In this document: positions 1-12,327 of the stretch, in pieces
How the letters are laid out: every line of letters starts with the position of its first letter
How positions within the stretch are numbered: position 1 is the first letter of the stretch
Assembly: GCA_947044365.1 (NCBI GenBank)
Contig: OX345636.1
Location: forward strand, 13,783,309 to 13,847,308
From: Petrosia ficiformis
Lineage: Eukaryota > Porifera > Demospongiae > Haplosclerida > Petrosiidae
Length of the DNA stretch: 64,000 nt
Direction of reading: 5' to 3'
Program-made: the position numbers and the translations under genes
The notes under the pieces: model-generated
What the model saw: the letters and a program-made list of their open reading frames with translations, nothing else
What the model was told of the DNA's origin: nothing
Database searches by the model: none

Positions 1-693
1 ATTCTGTAGACATTGGACCAAAATAAATGATTGTCACTGCAAAATGCTCCTTGTAATTCAAACTTTATAAAATATGGACCCAGCACTTAAAAGTACACAA
101 ATACACTAACTAACACATTCATAGGATTTGGGGCTTTCATTTTCAGAGTTCAGACAGAAAAGATCAAGATTAAGTGTTTTTACCCATCTGATAGTTAAGT
201 AATTGATCATTGTGAAATGGAAATGTAGTGATATACTAAATATACATGTTTAGTGAGCGTATGTGTACATGTTTTGACCATTTTAAAGTTCTCATATCCA
301 CCATATAAAGTGTAGGTACCTAAAGGTCAATTGGACTCCATTTGTACAATGTGATGGTTAATATTTGAAATCTAAGATCTTGCACAATCCATCATACATA
401 ATTCCATCTAGACTTGTGTATGTGTACATGTTTTGAGTAGTATAATTATATACGAGGTGTTGAGTAAGTATATACAACATGCCAAGGATGGACTCTGTTG
501 AGTCTTTGTTTATCCTCACCACATCATATAAACACTCATCACAAAACAATAAAGTACTTGGGTTCTAATTTTTCACTATTTTCTGATAAATAGAATATCG
601 TATAGTTTAGCCACACACAAAAGATCTTATAAATTCTTCCATCCGTAAGAGAGCAACAAGATGTGATATCACACAGTAGTAATTCTTTACCTC
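1..693. other. No gene seen (1-693)
   Basis: AT-rich sequence with stops in all frames. The only open stretch (about 63 codons, minus strand, 358-549) has low-complexity composition and no recognisable motif or splice context. Confidence 0.5.
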
Positions 694-697
694 TTAT

Positions 698-1296
698 CCC
701 TTAGAGCACTGAGCCTGTTTTTCAAAATTCTTCCCATTTCCAACACTGGCGACTCTATTGCATATAATTTGGCCACCGTTCACTTTCTCTACCCCAAACA
801 TGGCTCCTTTTCCGACATGGAGTATTACTTCCACCAACTTGCTTACCGGGACTCGAAAGTCCCCAAGCGCATCGTAGGATAAAATCAAATGCAGTGCTCT
901 CCCTCTTTTGACTGGAACTGGGGCTAACAAAATGACCCCACTGCATGTTGGCCCCAGCTACACCCACGATTTCAGGTTTCACAGCAAGGAAAATATCTCA
1001 GCTACCCACCAAAGGGCGTGGGCGGGGTCAAAAAATGCTAAATTCATCGACAGTGAGGGGGCTGCGCCCCCTTCCAACCCCCGCATTAACAAGGGGACAC
1101 CCCCCTTTAAAATTCCCTCCGTAGTCGTTATTTAGGCCAAAGGGCGGCCGAAAAAACATCAACTTTTTTAGCCACGTTCATCAGCTTGTGCTTGACGCCA
1201 ATTACAAGCATTTGGACAGCTTTGTGTAGCCAGGAACAGACGACGAACCGCGTAGGGGTGAAATGTCACATATATGTGACATCAGTGCTCTAAGGG
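698..1296. mobile_element. piggyBac-like MITE, full length (copy 1)
   Basis: The ends are inverted repeats: CCCTTAGAGCACTGA on the left and TCAGTGCTCTAAGGG on the right. Both are flanked by TTAT (694-697 and 1297-1300), close to the TTAA target duplication of piggyBac elements, whose termini also begin CCC. The body (599 bp) is GC-rich compared with the surroundings and has no intact transposase frame, so it is non-autonomous. Related copies lie at 25238-25768 (complete) and about 7570-7813 (right end). Family assignment is inferred from the ends only. Confidence 0.65.
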
Positions 1297-1870
1297 TTAT
1301 AGCATAATACATGCAAAAGGACTATTCGTGGTACATGTATGTCATTCAAATTGTTTTGAATCACAGACTTCCTTGTCGTTAGGGATAAAATTTTAACAAA
1401 AAAGCCCCAACATTTTTAAAGGGCAGTCCACATTCTATGGGGGTCCAACTACATACTACATACTACATAACACGCATTTTTAACATTATCGTTTTCTGAT
1501 CAAACCACTCTGTCTTCAGTTTTATAATGTTAAGCTTAGAAAATAACTTTTGGCATTACTGACAGAAGTATACTTCTGGAATATCTACAAAAAAGAAATT
1601 AGCTAAATTATTATTTCTAAATCAGAACAGGACACTGAAAGCAATTTGCTATTTAATCTCAAAGTTAAACTGTTCAAACATTGCTAAAAACGTGTACATA
1701 CAGCTCAATGATAGCAGACATCCTTAAAGTAGACTAATAATGGATATCCGGTGCTTCCCAGAATGTCTGCATGGTCTAGGATCTAGAGTCTAGGGTCTAG
1801 GATTTTTATTTAGACATTTTGGGATTAGACATTCTAGGAATAATTCTGGATATCATCCCTACTGTACAAC

Positions 1871-2411
1871 CAGGAGCCCGTAATGACATTGACCAGAAAG
1901 CGGAAGAGCAGGAGCGGCAGATGACCATGCATTTAATTAAATTGGTCAAACTATCTGTCTGACCGTCTGTTACTATTTTAAGAACCCACATGTATACGAC
2001 TTTGTTGAATATACCATCTACATCTCGACGATCTCCAAGATTAGCTATGAAATGAACATGTCTGGAGGCAGAAATGGAATCACCTACTATCAGGAACTAT
2101 CATTGCTTTTTGTCGTTGAAGTGATTGCAGTGAAGGCTTCCTACTACCTTGTCAATGGCTTCACTAGCAACATCTTTACAGTCTATGCGAGCCAGATTAT
2201 CGCCCAATGCTTTTCTCTGTTTTACAGGAAACTTAGTCAATGTAGTAGTAGCTGTTCGTTTTTCTACAAGCCATATTTAATAAAGGCATATACATGTGGG
2301 TTCTAAAAATAGTAACAGACGATCAGACAGATAGTTTGACCAATTTAATTAATTGCGTGGTCGTATGCCGCTCCTATTCTTACACTTTCTGGTCAACGAC
2401 ATTATGGGATT
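1871..2411. repeat. Long inverted repeat with coding-like spacer
   Basis: Arms of about 125 bp (1871-1999 and 2285-2411) are imperfect reverse complements; both contain GACCAGAAAG, GGAGCGGC and AATTGGTCAAACTATCTG or their complements. The spacer of about 285 bp is open for some 57 codons on the minus strand in a composition that looks like protein, then meets two stops. It may be a transposon remnant or an inverted duplication of an exon. No family is recognised. Confidence 0.5.
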
Positions 2412-3948
2412 CTGCAAGACGACAATGTAGCTATGTCTATACTGTGAAGGACAATTGATTATCATAACTATACTAATAAAATGATTAAAAAACTTATTTC
2501 ATTAATAATGATAGGATTTCAAAGACCAAAAATGATGTAAACAAGGTTGGGATGGTACTAAGTTTCTACTAACTTGAAACGCCATTAGCAATAGGATGTT
2601 ATCCATCATTCATTGACAAATAAGGAGAAAATTGAATTACTATAAGATGTAGGGTCTAGGGAACCAAATTCACCAAACCATATGGAATAATGTAGTTAGG
2701 GTTCAAGTATGCCTTATCCTTGCACCAACCATTCTCTTTTATTTCTGTGGTTCATTGTGGGTTCTAAGAGTTTCTGTGTTACAATAGGCCAATTTCAGTG
2801 CTTTTGATACATTCATTCATCATACAATTGTAATACTTATAAAATAGAGAAATAGAGTTATAATAACCAATGCAGTATATAGTGGTGTGGAAACAACTAG
2901 TAAATAGTCAAACTGGAGGAGCAGAGAAGTAGTAAAAATAGGTCAAACTGTCTGGCCAGCTGTTGGCTCACTATTCCCATATCTGTGGATTGTTTAGTGA
3001 TAAACTTTTAAGCATGAAAATTGCAAGAAGTCTATATAATTAGGAATTCAATGTTTAACATAAATTATGTTTCTGTTGTCAATTGAACTAATGAAAGTTT
3101 TAGGTTATGACTTTGTCTGTTTATCAAATTAAAAACAATTGGAAAAGGATAGTAGAAATTTCAATTTAGCAATGTATGATAAATGATAATACACTTATCA
3201 TAGGAATAATTTTCATGATTTTCAATATTATTATGATACTAGTGAAACATTTTCAATGTACTGCCTTTTATCATATCAGGAATTTTCATATCAACTTCTA
3301 TACACCACAAGGCTTGTGTAAGACCCAATTTCCAAATTTTTATATTAATCCAAATATTTATGTATGCATAAACTATTATGTGATGATATTGAAGCTATGA
3401 TATATTGATAATCCAGAAACTCTAAAAATATGATATATCATGGAAGAAAATACCATGATACTAAAGGTCATTCAGATTCACCTTGTCCTTAGAAAAATGT
3501 TCATAACTTTAGTTTAGAATGACCAACGATCTTTTTACCTGCACCATTTTCATATATTAATTATCCGTCCTGTGTATGTCAAATTTCAATCCATTGCTTT
3601 GTTATTGAGTTACAGTATTAACCTTATGACATTATATTATACAATATAGTACATATAAAGTCATCCCATCATAATTTTGAGGACATAGTGAATGTTAACA
3701 GACTTTATAATAATATCATAATATTCTAACTCTAATTGTAATTGATTACATACACTTGACGCACTTGCAATAATCAATCAATTCCCGAAATTCCTGCATA
3801 CCTGTCTATTGTATTCATAGAGAAATACCAAGGGTTAACTCCTACAATCACTTTTAATATATATAATATGCCGCCGCTCAAAATTAAATAAATATACCGT
3901 ATTATTTGTAATTACTTACTAGCTAGTTGCTTGAACTGAAAATCAAAG
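2412..3948. other. No gene seen (2412-3948)
   Basis: AT-rich intergenic sequence with no convincing exon, repeat array or RNA gene. Short open frames around 3176-3400 are low complexity. Confidence 0.45.
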
Positions 3949-5076
3949 ATGGAGGACTTAAAGGTTAGTTGTATATTCTGATATTAAAGTGCCCCCAGCC
4001 ACAATAATTAAATACCATATATGTGGAAATATTGATGGTGTTTTTAATTTGGCAATTTGGTAGTTTTGGGTTCAAACCATCAAATTAAAATTTGCCAGTT
4101 AGTTTATGAATGCACATGCATGTGCATTCTAAACGTTTGCCTTACTGAGAAATATATAGTACAACAAGCTGATATCTTCCTTGGATGTGTTCAACAAGCA
4201 GTAGTCTTCATTTCTCAGTTCTCACCTTCCACTACTAAGCACTTTCAGTGATAAATAGAACAGCAGTCTATTGTTTAAATGTCATGCTAGGCCATGCCCA
4301 AATAATACATTTTAATATTGAATTGCCCATTGTCAAAATTTAATTCCTCATTACTTTGTGAACAACAAACCATGAATATTTACTACTATCAATATTTCCA
4401 CATATACAATATTGCAGAATGTGCTTTAAAGTGCCTTCCACAATATTCAATGAGGCTAGGTGGGATAGAAATATTCAGATACAACTTGAGCCACACTCGC
4501 GTGCTACTCATACTACACACGCAAGCGTGATCTGGAGTACACGCGAGTGCACAAAAACTCGCGAGTAGATAGATAATCAGTACATGCGTGCACTAGCTAG
4601 CGCGCTTGCGAGCGCACAAAACATACTCGTGGGCAACTCGCAAGTGTGGCTTAAGTTGCATCTGACTTGTACAGTCTGTATATGTAGTAATTATGCCTAA
4701 AAAATACTGTTCTAGTTATCTTAAAAAGTAGACAAATAAGTAACTATATATACAGTATAATAGGTCGTTGTGTTTCAGATAATTGAGTATTAAAGTTAGC
4801 AATGATCAACATATGATTTTTACACAATATGCGTTATATACTGTGTATAACTAACTGTATGTACATGTATTTACGTACAAATTTGCACGAGTGTGTGTAT
4901 TGTACAGGTACTATAGATGTGAGTGTGATATGTATGTATGTGTGAAACTGTGATGGTGTATGTATATGTATGCATGTCCATATGTGTACATTTATATATG
5001 AGTGTGTTGTGTGTGAGTATGTGCATGTGTGTATGTATGTGTCAGTATATGCATATATGTGTGTATGTGAGTGTGT

Positions 5077-5115
<39 letters not shown>

Positions 5116-6932
5116 TGTGTGTGAGGGTTAGTGAAAGTCATAAGACTAACTAATGGAGTGAGAACTAGGGTCTCTGTGTTCCCTAACATACATGTACATG
5201 TACAGTATTTCACCTTGATCCCTCAACCAAAAGCTTAGGCATTATACAAATTGTTGAACTGACCAATATTTAACTACTAACATTGTAACACATCCATATG
5301 CTTTGATGCTTTGGTATTACTAGATGACCCAAACACGGATAGTCTGGCCTTAATATTGGAAACCAGAAAATTTTGATGCGATACTGATCATGAGTAGTAA
5401 ATAAGTAATAGACTATGTACATGTGTATGTGAATGCATGCCATACATTAATACTAAACAAGTGTACTTATTTTTGATTGATCATAATTAATGACAATGGT
5501 ATGGTATTAGCTAATATACACACAAAAGGGGTGGGTATTGATTCAGAAATGGAAAAACACAAATGTCTTTGTGTGTGTGTGTGTGCATGTATGTTTGTGG
5601 GTGTGTATCTGTGTCTGTGTACATTTGGTGTGTACATGTGTATATAAATTAATACAAGGGTTTGACTTACACATGCAGTGAAGTACGGTATCTATGGAAA
5701 TATTGATTAATGGTAGTAAATATTGACGGTCTGCTGTTCACAGAAAATTGATGAATTAAATTTGGACGATTAGTAATTTGATGATGTGGGCATGACTGAG
5801 TACATGAGTTTTACATTTAAACAATAGACGGCTGTTCTATTTACCAATGAAAGTACTTAGTAGTGGAAAGTGAGAACTGAGAAATGGAGACTATTACTTC
5901 TTGTTGGACACATTCCAAGGAAGATACATGTACATGTGTGTATTAGCTGGTTGGTCTATATTTCTAAACGTTTCAGATGCGCAAGTCCATTCATGAACTA
6001 ATTGGCAACTTTTAATTTGAAGATTTGAACCCAAAACCACCAAATAAAAAACACTGTCAATATTTCCACATATATGTTATGTCATTCACACATGTACATA
6101 TATCTTACATTCACATAACATAGTTCATGATAAATATAGATGTAGTGTAATTCATTTTTATCTACAGAGCAATGAAAACACTTTACCAAACACAAGTCCT
6201 GACAGCATAATTGGTGAGATTACATTAGTTAATTAAACTATCCAATGGTATCAAAAGTTTTAAAATTAATTAAATACTAATTTATACGTACACTGTATAT
6301 AAATTGTTGAACTGACCAATATTTAATAATATTAACTACTAACACTGTAACACATCCATATGTTTTGATGTTTTGGTATTACTAGATGACACAAACATGG
6401 ATAGTCTGGCCTTGAGCTTGGGAACCAAAAAATGGGGTTAAAGACATACCAATATGTATATGTAGTAATTATGCCTAATAATAACTGTTCTAGTTATAAG
6501 AAGAGTGGACAAATAAGTAACTGGATTGAAATATAATTTTGAAATGCAATTGAAAATATATTAGGCAGTTATGGGTTGCACATTAATATGGCTTTGTCTT
6601 TCAAATCGCACCTGAGGCTACTCTCATTTTCATTTTTCCATTTGCCTCAGGTGTCTTTCTTTCTTTCTCTCTTTCTTTCTTTCTACATCTACGATAACAT
6701 CATGTATATGCTTAGGTTTGGTGTTGGTGTCTTTGGTACCCCGACCTTCACCTAATGCCTAGTATTAAGTCAGCCTGTTCATACAGACGTATGAGATGTT
6801 TGATTCGGACCCTGCCAGCTGGGCTGCCTTGGTAGCTCAGTTGGTAAAGCGTCTGTCTGGAGTACAGAGTGTCGTGGGTTCGATTCCCACCTGAGGCAAC
6901 TCTCATTTTCATTTTTCCCTTTGCCTCAGGTG

Positions 6933-6963
<31 letters not shown>

Positions 6964-8554
6964 ACATCTCCGATAACATCATGTACATAATTATAATACA
7001 TATACATATACATGTACATATACAAATACATATATAATTATACACACAAATGCATATACATGTACATATACATACATGTACATATACATATGCATATGCA
7101 ATTATATACATGTACATATACAGTGGTTTATTTTTCAATCATCTTCTTAGCAAGATATGATAAGATATGTCCTATCTAGATACCAAATTTAGTTAGATTC
7201 TGATACCAAATTTAGTTAGATTCTGACACTAGTTGGCTGAGATGTTGAACATAAGAATTTGGTAAAACTTGAAAATCAAATAAGACTTATTTTCCTTTGC
7301 ACAATCACATATACACATATATAATATATATATCATATGTCGAGCAACAAAATGAGTTACTCCCACATAGCAACCCTACATAACTACTGTATACATGTAC
7401 ATGGAAATGCTGATGGTAGTAAACATTGACGGTTTGCTATTCACAGTTTATTGACGAATTAAATTTTGACGATTAAATCCTTTGACATCTACAGTCATGC
7501 AATGTTTGCATTTTACAGTCTACTAAATTTACTTTAAGCTAATGCAAAAATTGAGGGAGTAACCAATCCAAAGTTATAGTGACAAAGACACTGTGGTTGT
7601 TGGCACTGACCACTGCACCTTCAAACACTCGCCTTGCTGCTTTCCTCCAACTACATGTAATTAAGAACTTTTATTTAGGGCAAAGGGCAGCCAAAAAACC
7701 ATCCCTTATCTCTGACACCAATTACAAGCATTTGGAGTGGTTCATAATACTAGGAACGCACTCCAAACTACGTAGGGGTCAAATGTCAATATGTGACATC
7801 AGTCCTCTAAGAGTTAAATCATAAAATGTTTGTATTTTGTTTTTACTGACCACTTGATTGTATTATTTATGTACATATACAGTGGTTTATTTTTCAATCA
7901 TCTTCTTAGCAAGATATGATAAGAAGTAAAAATGTGGGCTTTGGCCTTTGGATGTGATGACTTTATATGTAATATAATGTTTAGTTTAATTATTATCATA
8001 AGTTTACTACATGATTCATTATACTGTGACTCATAAATGAAGTAATGCAGTGAATTTTGAAAAACACCAAAAAGAACAGAAAGGATAATTATATGAAAAT
8101 GGTACACATCATTCAGCATTTAAACAGACAGCAATCATGAGGATACATAGTTCCTTATATATCTTATTTCAGAAATAAATGGATATTCGTAGCTATAATT
8201 AAAATCTAAATTAATTTTCTTCCATAAAATAATGACTGTAGTTAGCTACCAATAACCTACATGTACATTGTGTATTATCTTTATTAAACAATTACGTACC
8301 ATTTTTTTACTCCAGGACAAAAAACAGAAGAAAGATGTCAGGTATATTTAACTGAAAGTGGTTCAGTTAATTTCTATCTTGATAAAGCTTTCAAAGCCCT
8401 GTCACCCCCATCCATAAATCAATATTTTGGTCACAAAAAAGCTAAGCTTGTGTCGTTGTACTTGGCAACAACAGCTTCAAGATGTGGTAATACATACTGG
8501 ATAGACTCCTTTACTTGTTCCAGACAAAGTGGAGAGTCACAATTTGTCATTTGA
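3949..8554 (+). CDS. Small protein of unrecognised tandem family, member 1 (3 exons, 99 aa)
   Basis: Proposed exons are 3949-3963 (starts ATGGAGGACTTAAAG, donor gttagt), 6168-6213 (acceptor ctacag, donor gtgaga) and 8316-8554 (acceptor ctccag, stop TGA). Lengths 15+46+239 give exactly 100 codons. The last exon is open for 79 codons in AT-rich DNA. Its C-terminal half aligns by eye with the exons at 12020 and 14964: PPxxNQY, then VS..LA...S.C, then TYWI, then a final hydrophobic pair. The last two introns of members 1 and 2 have the same phases (0, then 1). No signal peptide, membrane segment or known domain is visible. The minus strand of exon 3 is also open for 61 codons, so strand choice rests on the paralogy. 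Function unknown. Confidence 0.5.
4015..4302 (+). repeat. Repeat arm, inverted partner at 5786-6077
   Basis: About 285 bp that recurs in reverse complement at 5786-6077 with scattered mismatches and small indels. Shared landmarks are the ATATGTGGAAATATTGA end, CTAAACGTTT, GAGAACTGAGAAAT (as complement) and a TTTAAACAATAGAC block. This is probably a dispersed non-autonomous element present twice in opposite orientation within intron 1 of the small gene. Confidence 0.6.
4475..4665. mobile_element. CpG-rich MITE with about 27-bp TIRs
   Basis: Left end TCAGATACAACTTGAGCCAC and right end (reverse complement) TCAGATGCAACTTAAGCCAC match at 18 of 20 bases and continue into CACTCGCG / CACTTGCGAG. The interior is unusually CpG-rich for this window. 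At 191 bp it has no coding capacity. Superfamily not determined. Confidence 0.6.
5030..5125 (+). repeat. (GT)n microsatellite
   Basis: Interrupted GT/GTAT run that becomes pure GT around 5080-5114. It generates shadow open frames on both strands that are not genes. Confidence 0.8.
5786..6077 (-). repeat. Repeat arm, inverted partner of 4015-4302
   Basis: Reverse-complement copy of the element at 4015-4302, ending just before exon 2 of the small gene. Transcripts crossing both arms could fold into a stem of about 280 bp with a loop of about 1.5 kb. Confidence 0.6.
6607..6985 (+). mobile_element. tRNA-derived SINE with tandemly repeated 3' module
   Basis: A tRNA-like head (6826-6898) is followed by a tail that forms a hairpin (CACCTGAGGCAA ... 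TTGCCTCAGGTG), then a CTTT run and ACATC..CGATAACATCATGTA. The same 3' module of about 100 bp occurs upstream at 6607-6706 without the head, preceded by CACCTGAGGC. This is a truncated copy next to a full copy, or a dimeric SINE. Pol III boxes are intact in the full copy. Confidence 0.6.
6826..6898 (+). tRNA. tRNA-like SINE head (probably not a functional tRNA)
   Basis: The 73 nt fold as a cloverleaf. The acceptor stem is GCCTTGG with CTGAGGC and discriminator A. A-box TAGCTCAGTTGG; anticodon stem TCTGT/ACAGA around loop CTGGAGT; T arm GTGGG TTCGATT CCCAC including B-box GGTTCGATTCC. The anticodon would read GGA (Ser), but the variable loop is only about 5 nt while tRNA-Ser has a long variable arm, and the D stem has a mismatch. 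With the SINE tail attached, it is best read as the promoter-bearing head of a retroposon. Confidence 0.5.
7570..7813. mobile_element. piggyBac-like MITE, right-end fragment
   Basis: From about 7668 it matches copy 1 (landmarks AGGGCAAAGGGC, CCAATTACAAGCATTTGGA, CGTAGGGGT, GTGACATCAGT), ends CCTCTAAGAG and is followed by TTAA (7814-7817). The left part does not match copy 1. Confidence 0.5.
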
Positions 8555-8769
8555 AAACGTATGTCAGCACATAATGAAATGTTGTTATACATGTACATGT
8601 ATAATGAAAAATCCACAGGAAAAAGGTTTTGAGGGCACCCCTAGAATTATCTTCCAGTTTATGCTTAAGTAATTATTATAGTCATTAGTAATTCAAGTAT
8701 ACATATTTAAGGAAGTCAGTCATTCTAAAGAGCTGGGTCGATATGCAAGAAGACAACAACATTTCATCA

Positions 8770-8890
8770 TTGAAATATATATATATATATATACGTATAT
8801 ATATTTATATATGTATATATATAATTATATTATTTATATATTATATATACATATATATATATATATATGTATATATTATTATATATGACT
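8770..8890. repeat. AT-rich microsatellite tract
   Basis: Dense TATATA/TATATG/TTATAT repeats directly downstream of the first small gene. Confidence 0.7.
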
Positions 8891-9112
8891 GTACATGTGA
8901 AAATCAGTTTTATTTCATTTTCAATTTTTTTTCAAAGTGGTTTGTTCAATTGATTATTTTTCAGTTATCTTATTAGCAAGATACAATAACATCTTGTCCT
9001 ACCTAGATACTAAATTTTGTTAGATACTGACACTAGGCAGCTGAGCAACAAGAAGTTGAACATAAGCATTTGGGTAAAACTTGAAAATGAAATACAAGTG
9101 ATTTTCCCTTGC

Positions 9113-9115
9113 ATG

Positions 9116-9194
<79 letters not shown>

Positions 9195-9205
9195 TATATA
9201 TTATA
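9113..9205 (+). repeat. Compound (AC)n(AT)n microsatellite
   Basis: A pure AC run (about 29 units) passes directly into an AT run. Confidence 0.9.
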
Positions 9206-9458
9206 TGTTAGAATACTCCCTTTGATGTAACAAAGTTTAACAGTTTGGACTGCAATGACAACAGAACAAAATTGTACAATAATCACTAGTTTATATACAT
9301 TGAGTAGTTCTAGAGTATTCTTCTAGAATTAACTAAAACACATGACATTATGCAAGATAAGACAAACACATACATAGGTTACAATAAGGTGAGTAAATTA
9401 ACAGGAGAATACATGCAATTTAAGCAACAGTCAATGATGACAGTCAAGAGTGTATCCC

Positions 9459-9489
<31 letters not shown>

Positions 9490-10393
9490 GCTACCATAGC
9501 AACATTTTGATGCCGCTAGGTGTAATTTTGTATATACACCTCATCAAAAATTCAATTGTTAAATGATAGTATATTGCCTTTTCCACAAAATAATTAAAAA
9601 AAAAGGTTACTTTTAAATGTTCCCTGTTCTGCCAACTTGTATAGGAAGTAAATACAATTTGGTATTATAAGAGGTTTACTGATAACTCTTTCTCCATACT
9701 GAAAGTTATTGACTTCCAGTACAAAATGGCAGAACGACAAGTCATTAAAAATGATTATAGTCACTTAAACTTATATAACTTGCTGGTGATATAATTATTA
9801 CATATAATTATCAATGTTCTCACTAGAATTTAACATCCAAATGGTACAAGTAGCAGAGTGCTTTGCAAGCCAGTGAAAAATGAAGTCAATTAATTATTTA
9901 TGAGGGCGTGGTCAATTAATGTTTGTCATATCCACACCATTGTTGGCACATGTCAAAGAAGTGACAACTCACGAGTGGATAGAATATACATGTAAACTGC
10001 AGCATGCAATCTATTACCCATCACATCAATTAATTACAGAGCCTCCCAGAATGATGCAACTTCCTTAACTATGTATACAAACATATAATTTGAGAAAGCC
10101 TTCTTATACAATCATGTACATATACACATAAGTACACTCATATCATATAAAATCTTATATTTTCTTACATCTACAGCATATATACCATCAAATGATGATC
10201 GATATAGTGCAATATAAGAAACTGAATTCGAGAACATGTGTAATTCCCATACACTTTCTATTATATTTACATGCAATTGTGCTAAAAATGTTTAAGTTGA
10301 AATCACAATAGGTTGTTCCGGAAAGAATTGAAGCATAGCATAATGGGAATTCTTGAAAGCAGAAAGCAGAAAGCAGATCGTGCCTGTGCCACC

Positions 10394-10755
10394 TCATACC
10401 CAGACTCTTTAAGATAGCAGAGAAAAAGACCCTGGATTCAACTGTTTGCGCATTTGCTAATTAATGTGAAAAATATCACATGGTCATTAAAGGGTGTGTC
10501 ACTTTGTAGTACACAATAACACAGTTCCTGGTTAGGAATGAGATCAGGATATGCAAGATGCTATAGAGAACAGAGGTCGCTGCTTCGAAAATATCCATTA
10601 TTTACCTATTTTCAGCTAAGTGAGAAACAAAAAGATTACGATAGTGTCACCATCACATCAGAAATCTGGGAAATTAAAAAGTTAATTAGCACATGTGCAA
10701 ACAGTTGAATTCAAGTTCTTTTTCTCTGCCATCCTAAAGAGCCTGGCTAGGAGGC
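10394..10755. mobile_element. MITE with about 60-bp TIRs
   Basis: The left end CTCTTTAAGATAGCAGAGAA... and the reverse complement of the right end CTCTTTAGGATGGCAGAGAA... match for about 60 bp, through TTCAACTGTTTGC and GCTAATTAA. Interior of about 240 bp with no open frame. Outer borders are approximate. Confidence 0.65.
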
Positions 10756-11193
10756 TACTTGTGCCAGTGCCTAGTTATGACTGGTTATGGTGTATTTCAA
10801 TGTTGTATATACATGTATAACATGGTTAGTAACTGCATGGCTCAATGGAAAGCCTTTTTTTTATTTTTCAAACACATGATCAATTACATGTACCGTAAAA
10901 CCAACAGACATTTTAATTACATGCTGTCATTTAATTGTAGGTGTGGCTCCAATTAATTAAGATTTATGAAATAGAGTTGACGCACCATAGTGAAACTAAT
11001 TCCTGACAGACACAAATAAATCTAATGTGAACATACATGTAGAGAATTCAAAATATTACCTCCTACACTCATATTTTGATATAGTATAATATTACTGACA
11101 TATATACATATGTGACGATCATCGATGATTTACTATACCGGATACAATAAGAAGCATTGCTCCACCCAATTTTTAAATTGAGTAGAATAAAAG

Positions 11194-12231
11194 ATGGACC
11201 CTGAAATACATGTAAGTATAATTAAGATAATGTAAATGTATTTGGTACTAAAACATGCATTTGTACATTGTAAATGAGGATTTGGCATATGATTATAATC
11301 TGTGTTAAGAATAATATTAAAAGTATGAAAGTATTTTTAATAGACGTCTGTCTCACGTGTTCATGTGTATCCAAAGCGATCAACAATCTAGTTCTTTCCT
11401 TTAGGTGATCATATGACTCATTGAGTTATCCTTATAGTCGCTTCCAACATTGTAGTGAATGTTTACAGTTGTTTGTATCCTGTAGAGTATGAAATAGATT
11501 ACATCATTCTTTAAATGTAGTAAACAATATCTGAGGCACACACACAACCTCATAAATGAGTCTTCATTCTTGAGCTTTTCAATGAATTACTACAAAAACA
11601 GCACATGTAACTTGAGAATCTAAAGCATTTAATTTAGGCATTTATGAATGAATGATTATTCAATATATTGTGTGTGTGTTATTAATATAAGGCTACACTG
11701 TATGTGATTAATACATGTATATGTACATTGAAGCGATTTTTCTTACATTCACATAATAAATATTTAACAATAAATTTTGTCTATTATCTATAGAAAAACG
11801 AAAAGAATCCACCATTTAATGAATGGAACCCTGATGGTAACAATATATGTACATGTACATGTATAAGTTAATTAATAATACATTTTGATAGATAAGTTAA
11901 TTAAATACATTTTTCCAACAAAATATTCTCTCACATAAACTAAGTACTATTGAAATCTAAACTAATATTCTCGTGATTACTATTTCATTTTAATAATTGT
12001 GTATCTTCTTTTATTCCAGAGTGTATTAGAGCACATTGTCTGGTGATTTTACCCGTACCACCTTCAGTCAATTTGTATGATAATGAAAAAACTGATAATG
12101 CTATCATTGTTCATGCTTCATTAACAATTCATGTGCCGAATTGTGTGTACTCGAGAGATCCAATTACTGTTAGTACGTGTAACAGAAGAGGAGAATGGGT
12201 CATTAGAAAAAGTATATTTACACATATATGA
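11194..12231 (+). CDS. Small protein of unrecognised tandem family, member 2 (3 exons, 90 aa)
   Basis: Exons are 11194-11211 (ATGGACCCTGAAATACAT, donor gtaagt), 11794-11836 (acceptor tctatag, donor gtaaca) and 12020-12231 (acceptor ttattccag, stop TGA). Lengths 18+43+212 give exactly 91 codons. Exon count, order and intron phases equal those of member 1, and both start codons sit in an AAAGATGGA context. The terminal exon is clearly homologous to 14964-15178 (NAIIV...L.I.V.NC.., then GxWV, then KSI), and the upstream intron sequence with the acceptor is also conserved. There are three cysteines in the last exon and no signal peptide or membrane helix. Function unknown. Confidence 0.6.
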
Positions 12232-12327
12232 TACATGCATTAACATTTGTAGCTATACATATACGGTAGAAAGGGATTCCTTCAGTAATACCGGAAAGAT
12301 ATTTTGACAATGGCTAGTGTGTGAAGA

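Noticed and set aside
6826..6898. Functional tRNA-Ser(GGA)
   Set aside because: Short variable loop, D-stem mismatch, attached SINE tail and duplicated 3' module; kept only as a SINE head.
8431..8616. 61-codon minus-strand ORF
   Set aside because: It overlaps the + strand exon 8316-8554, which matches two other exons in the cluster and has a fitting acceptor and phase. The antisense frame has no splice partner. Not fully excluded.
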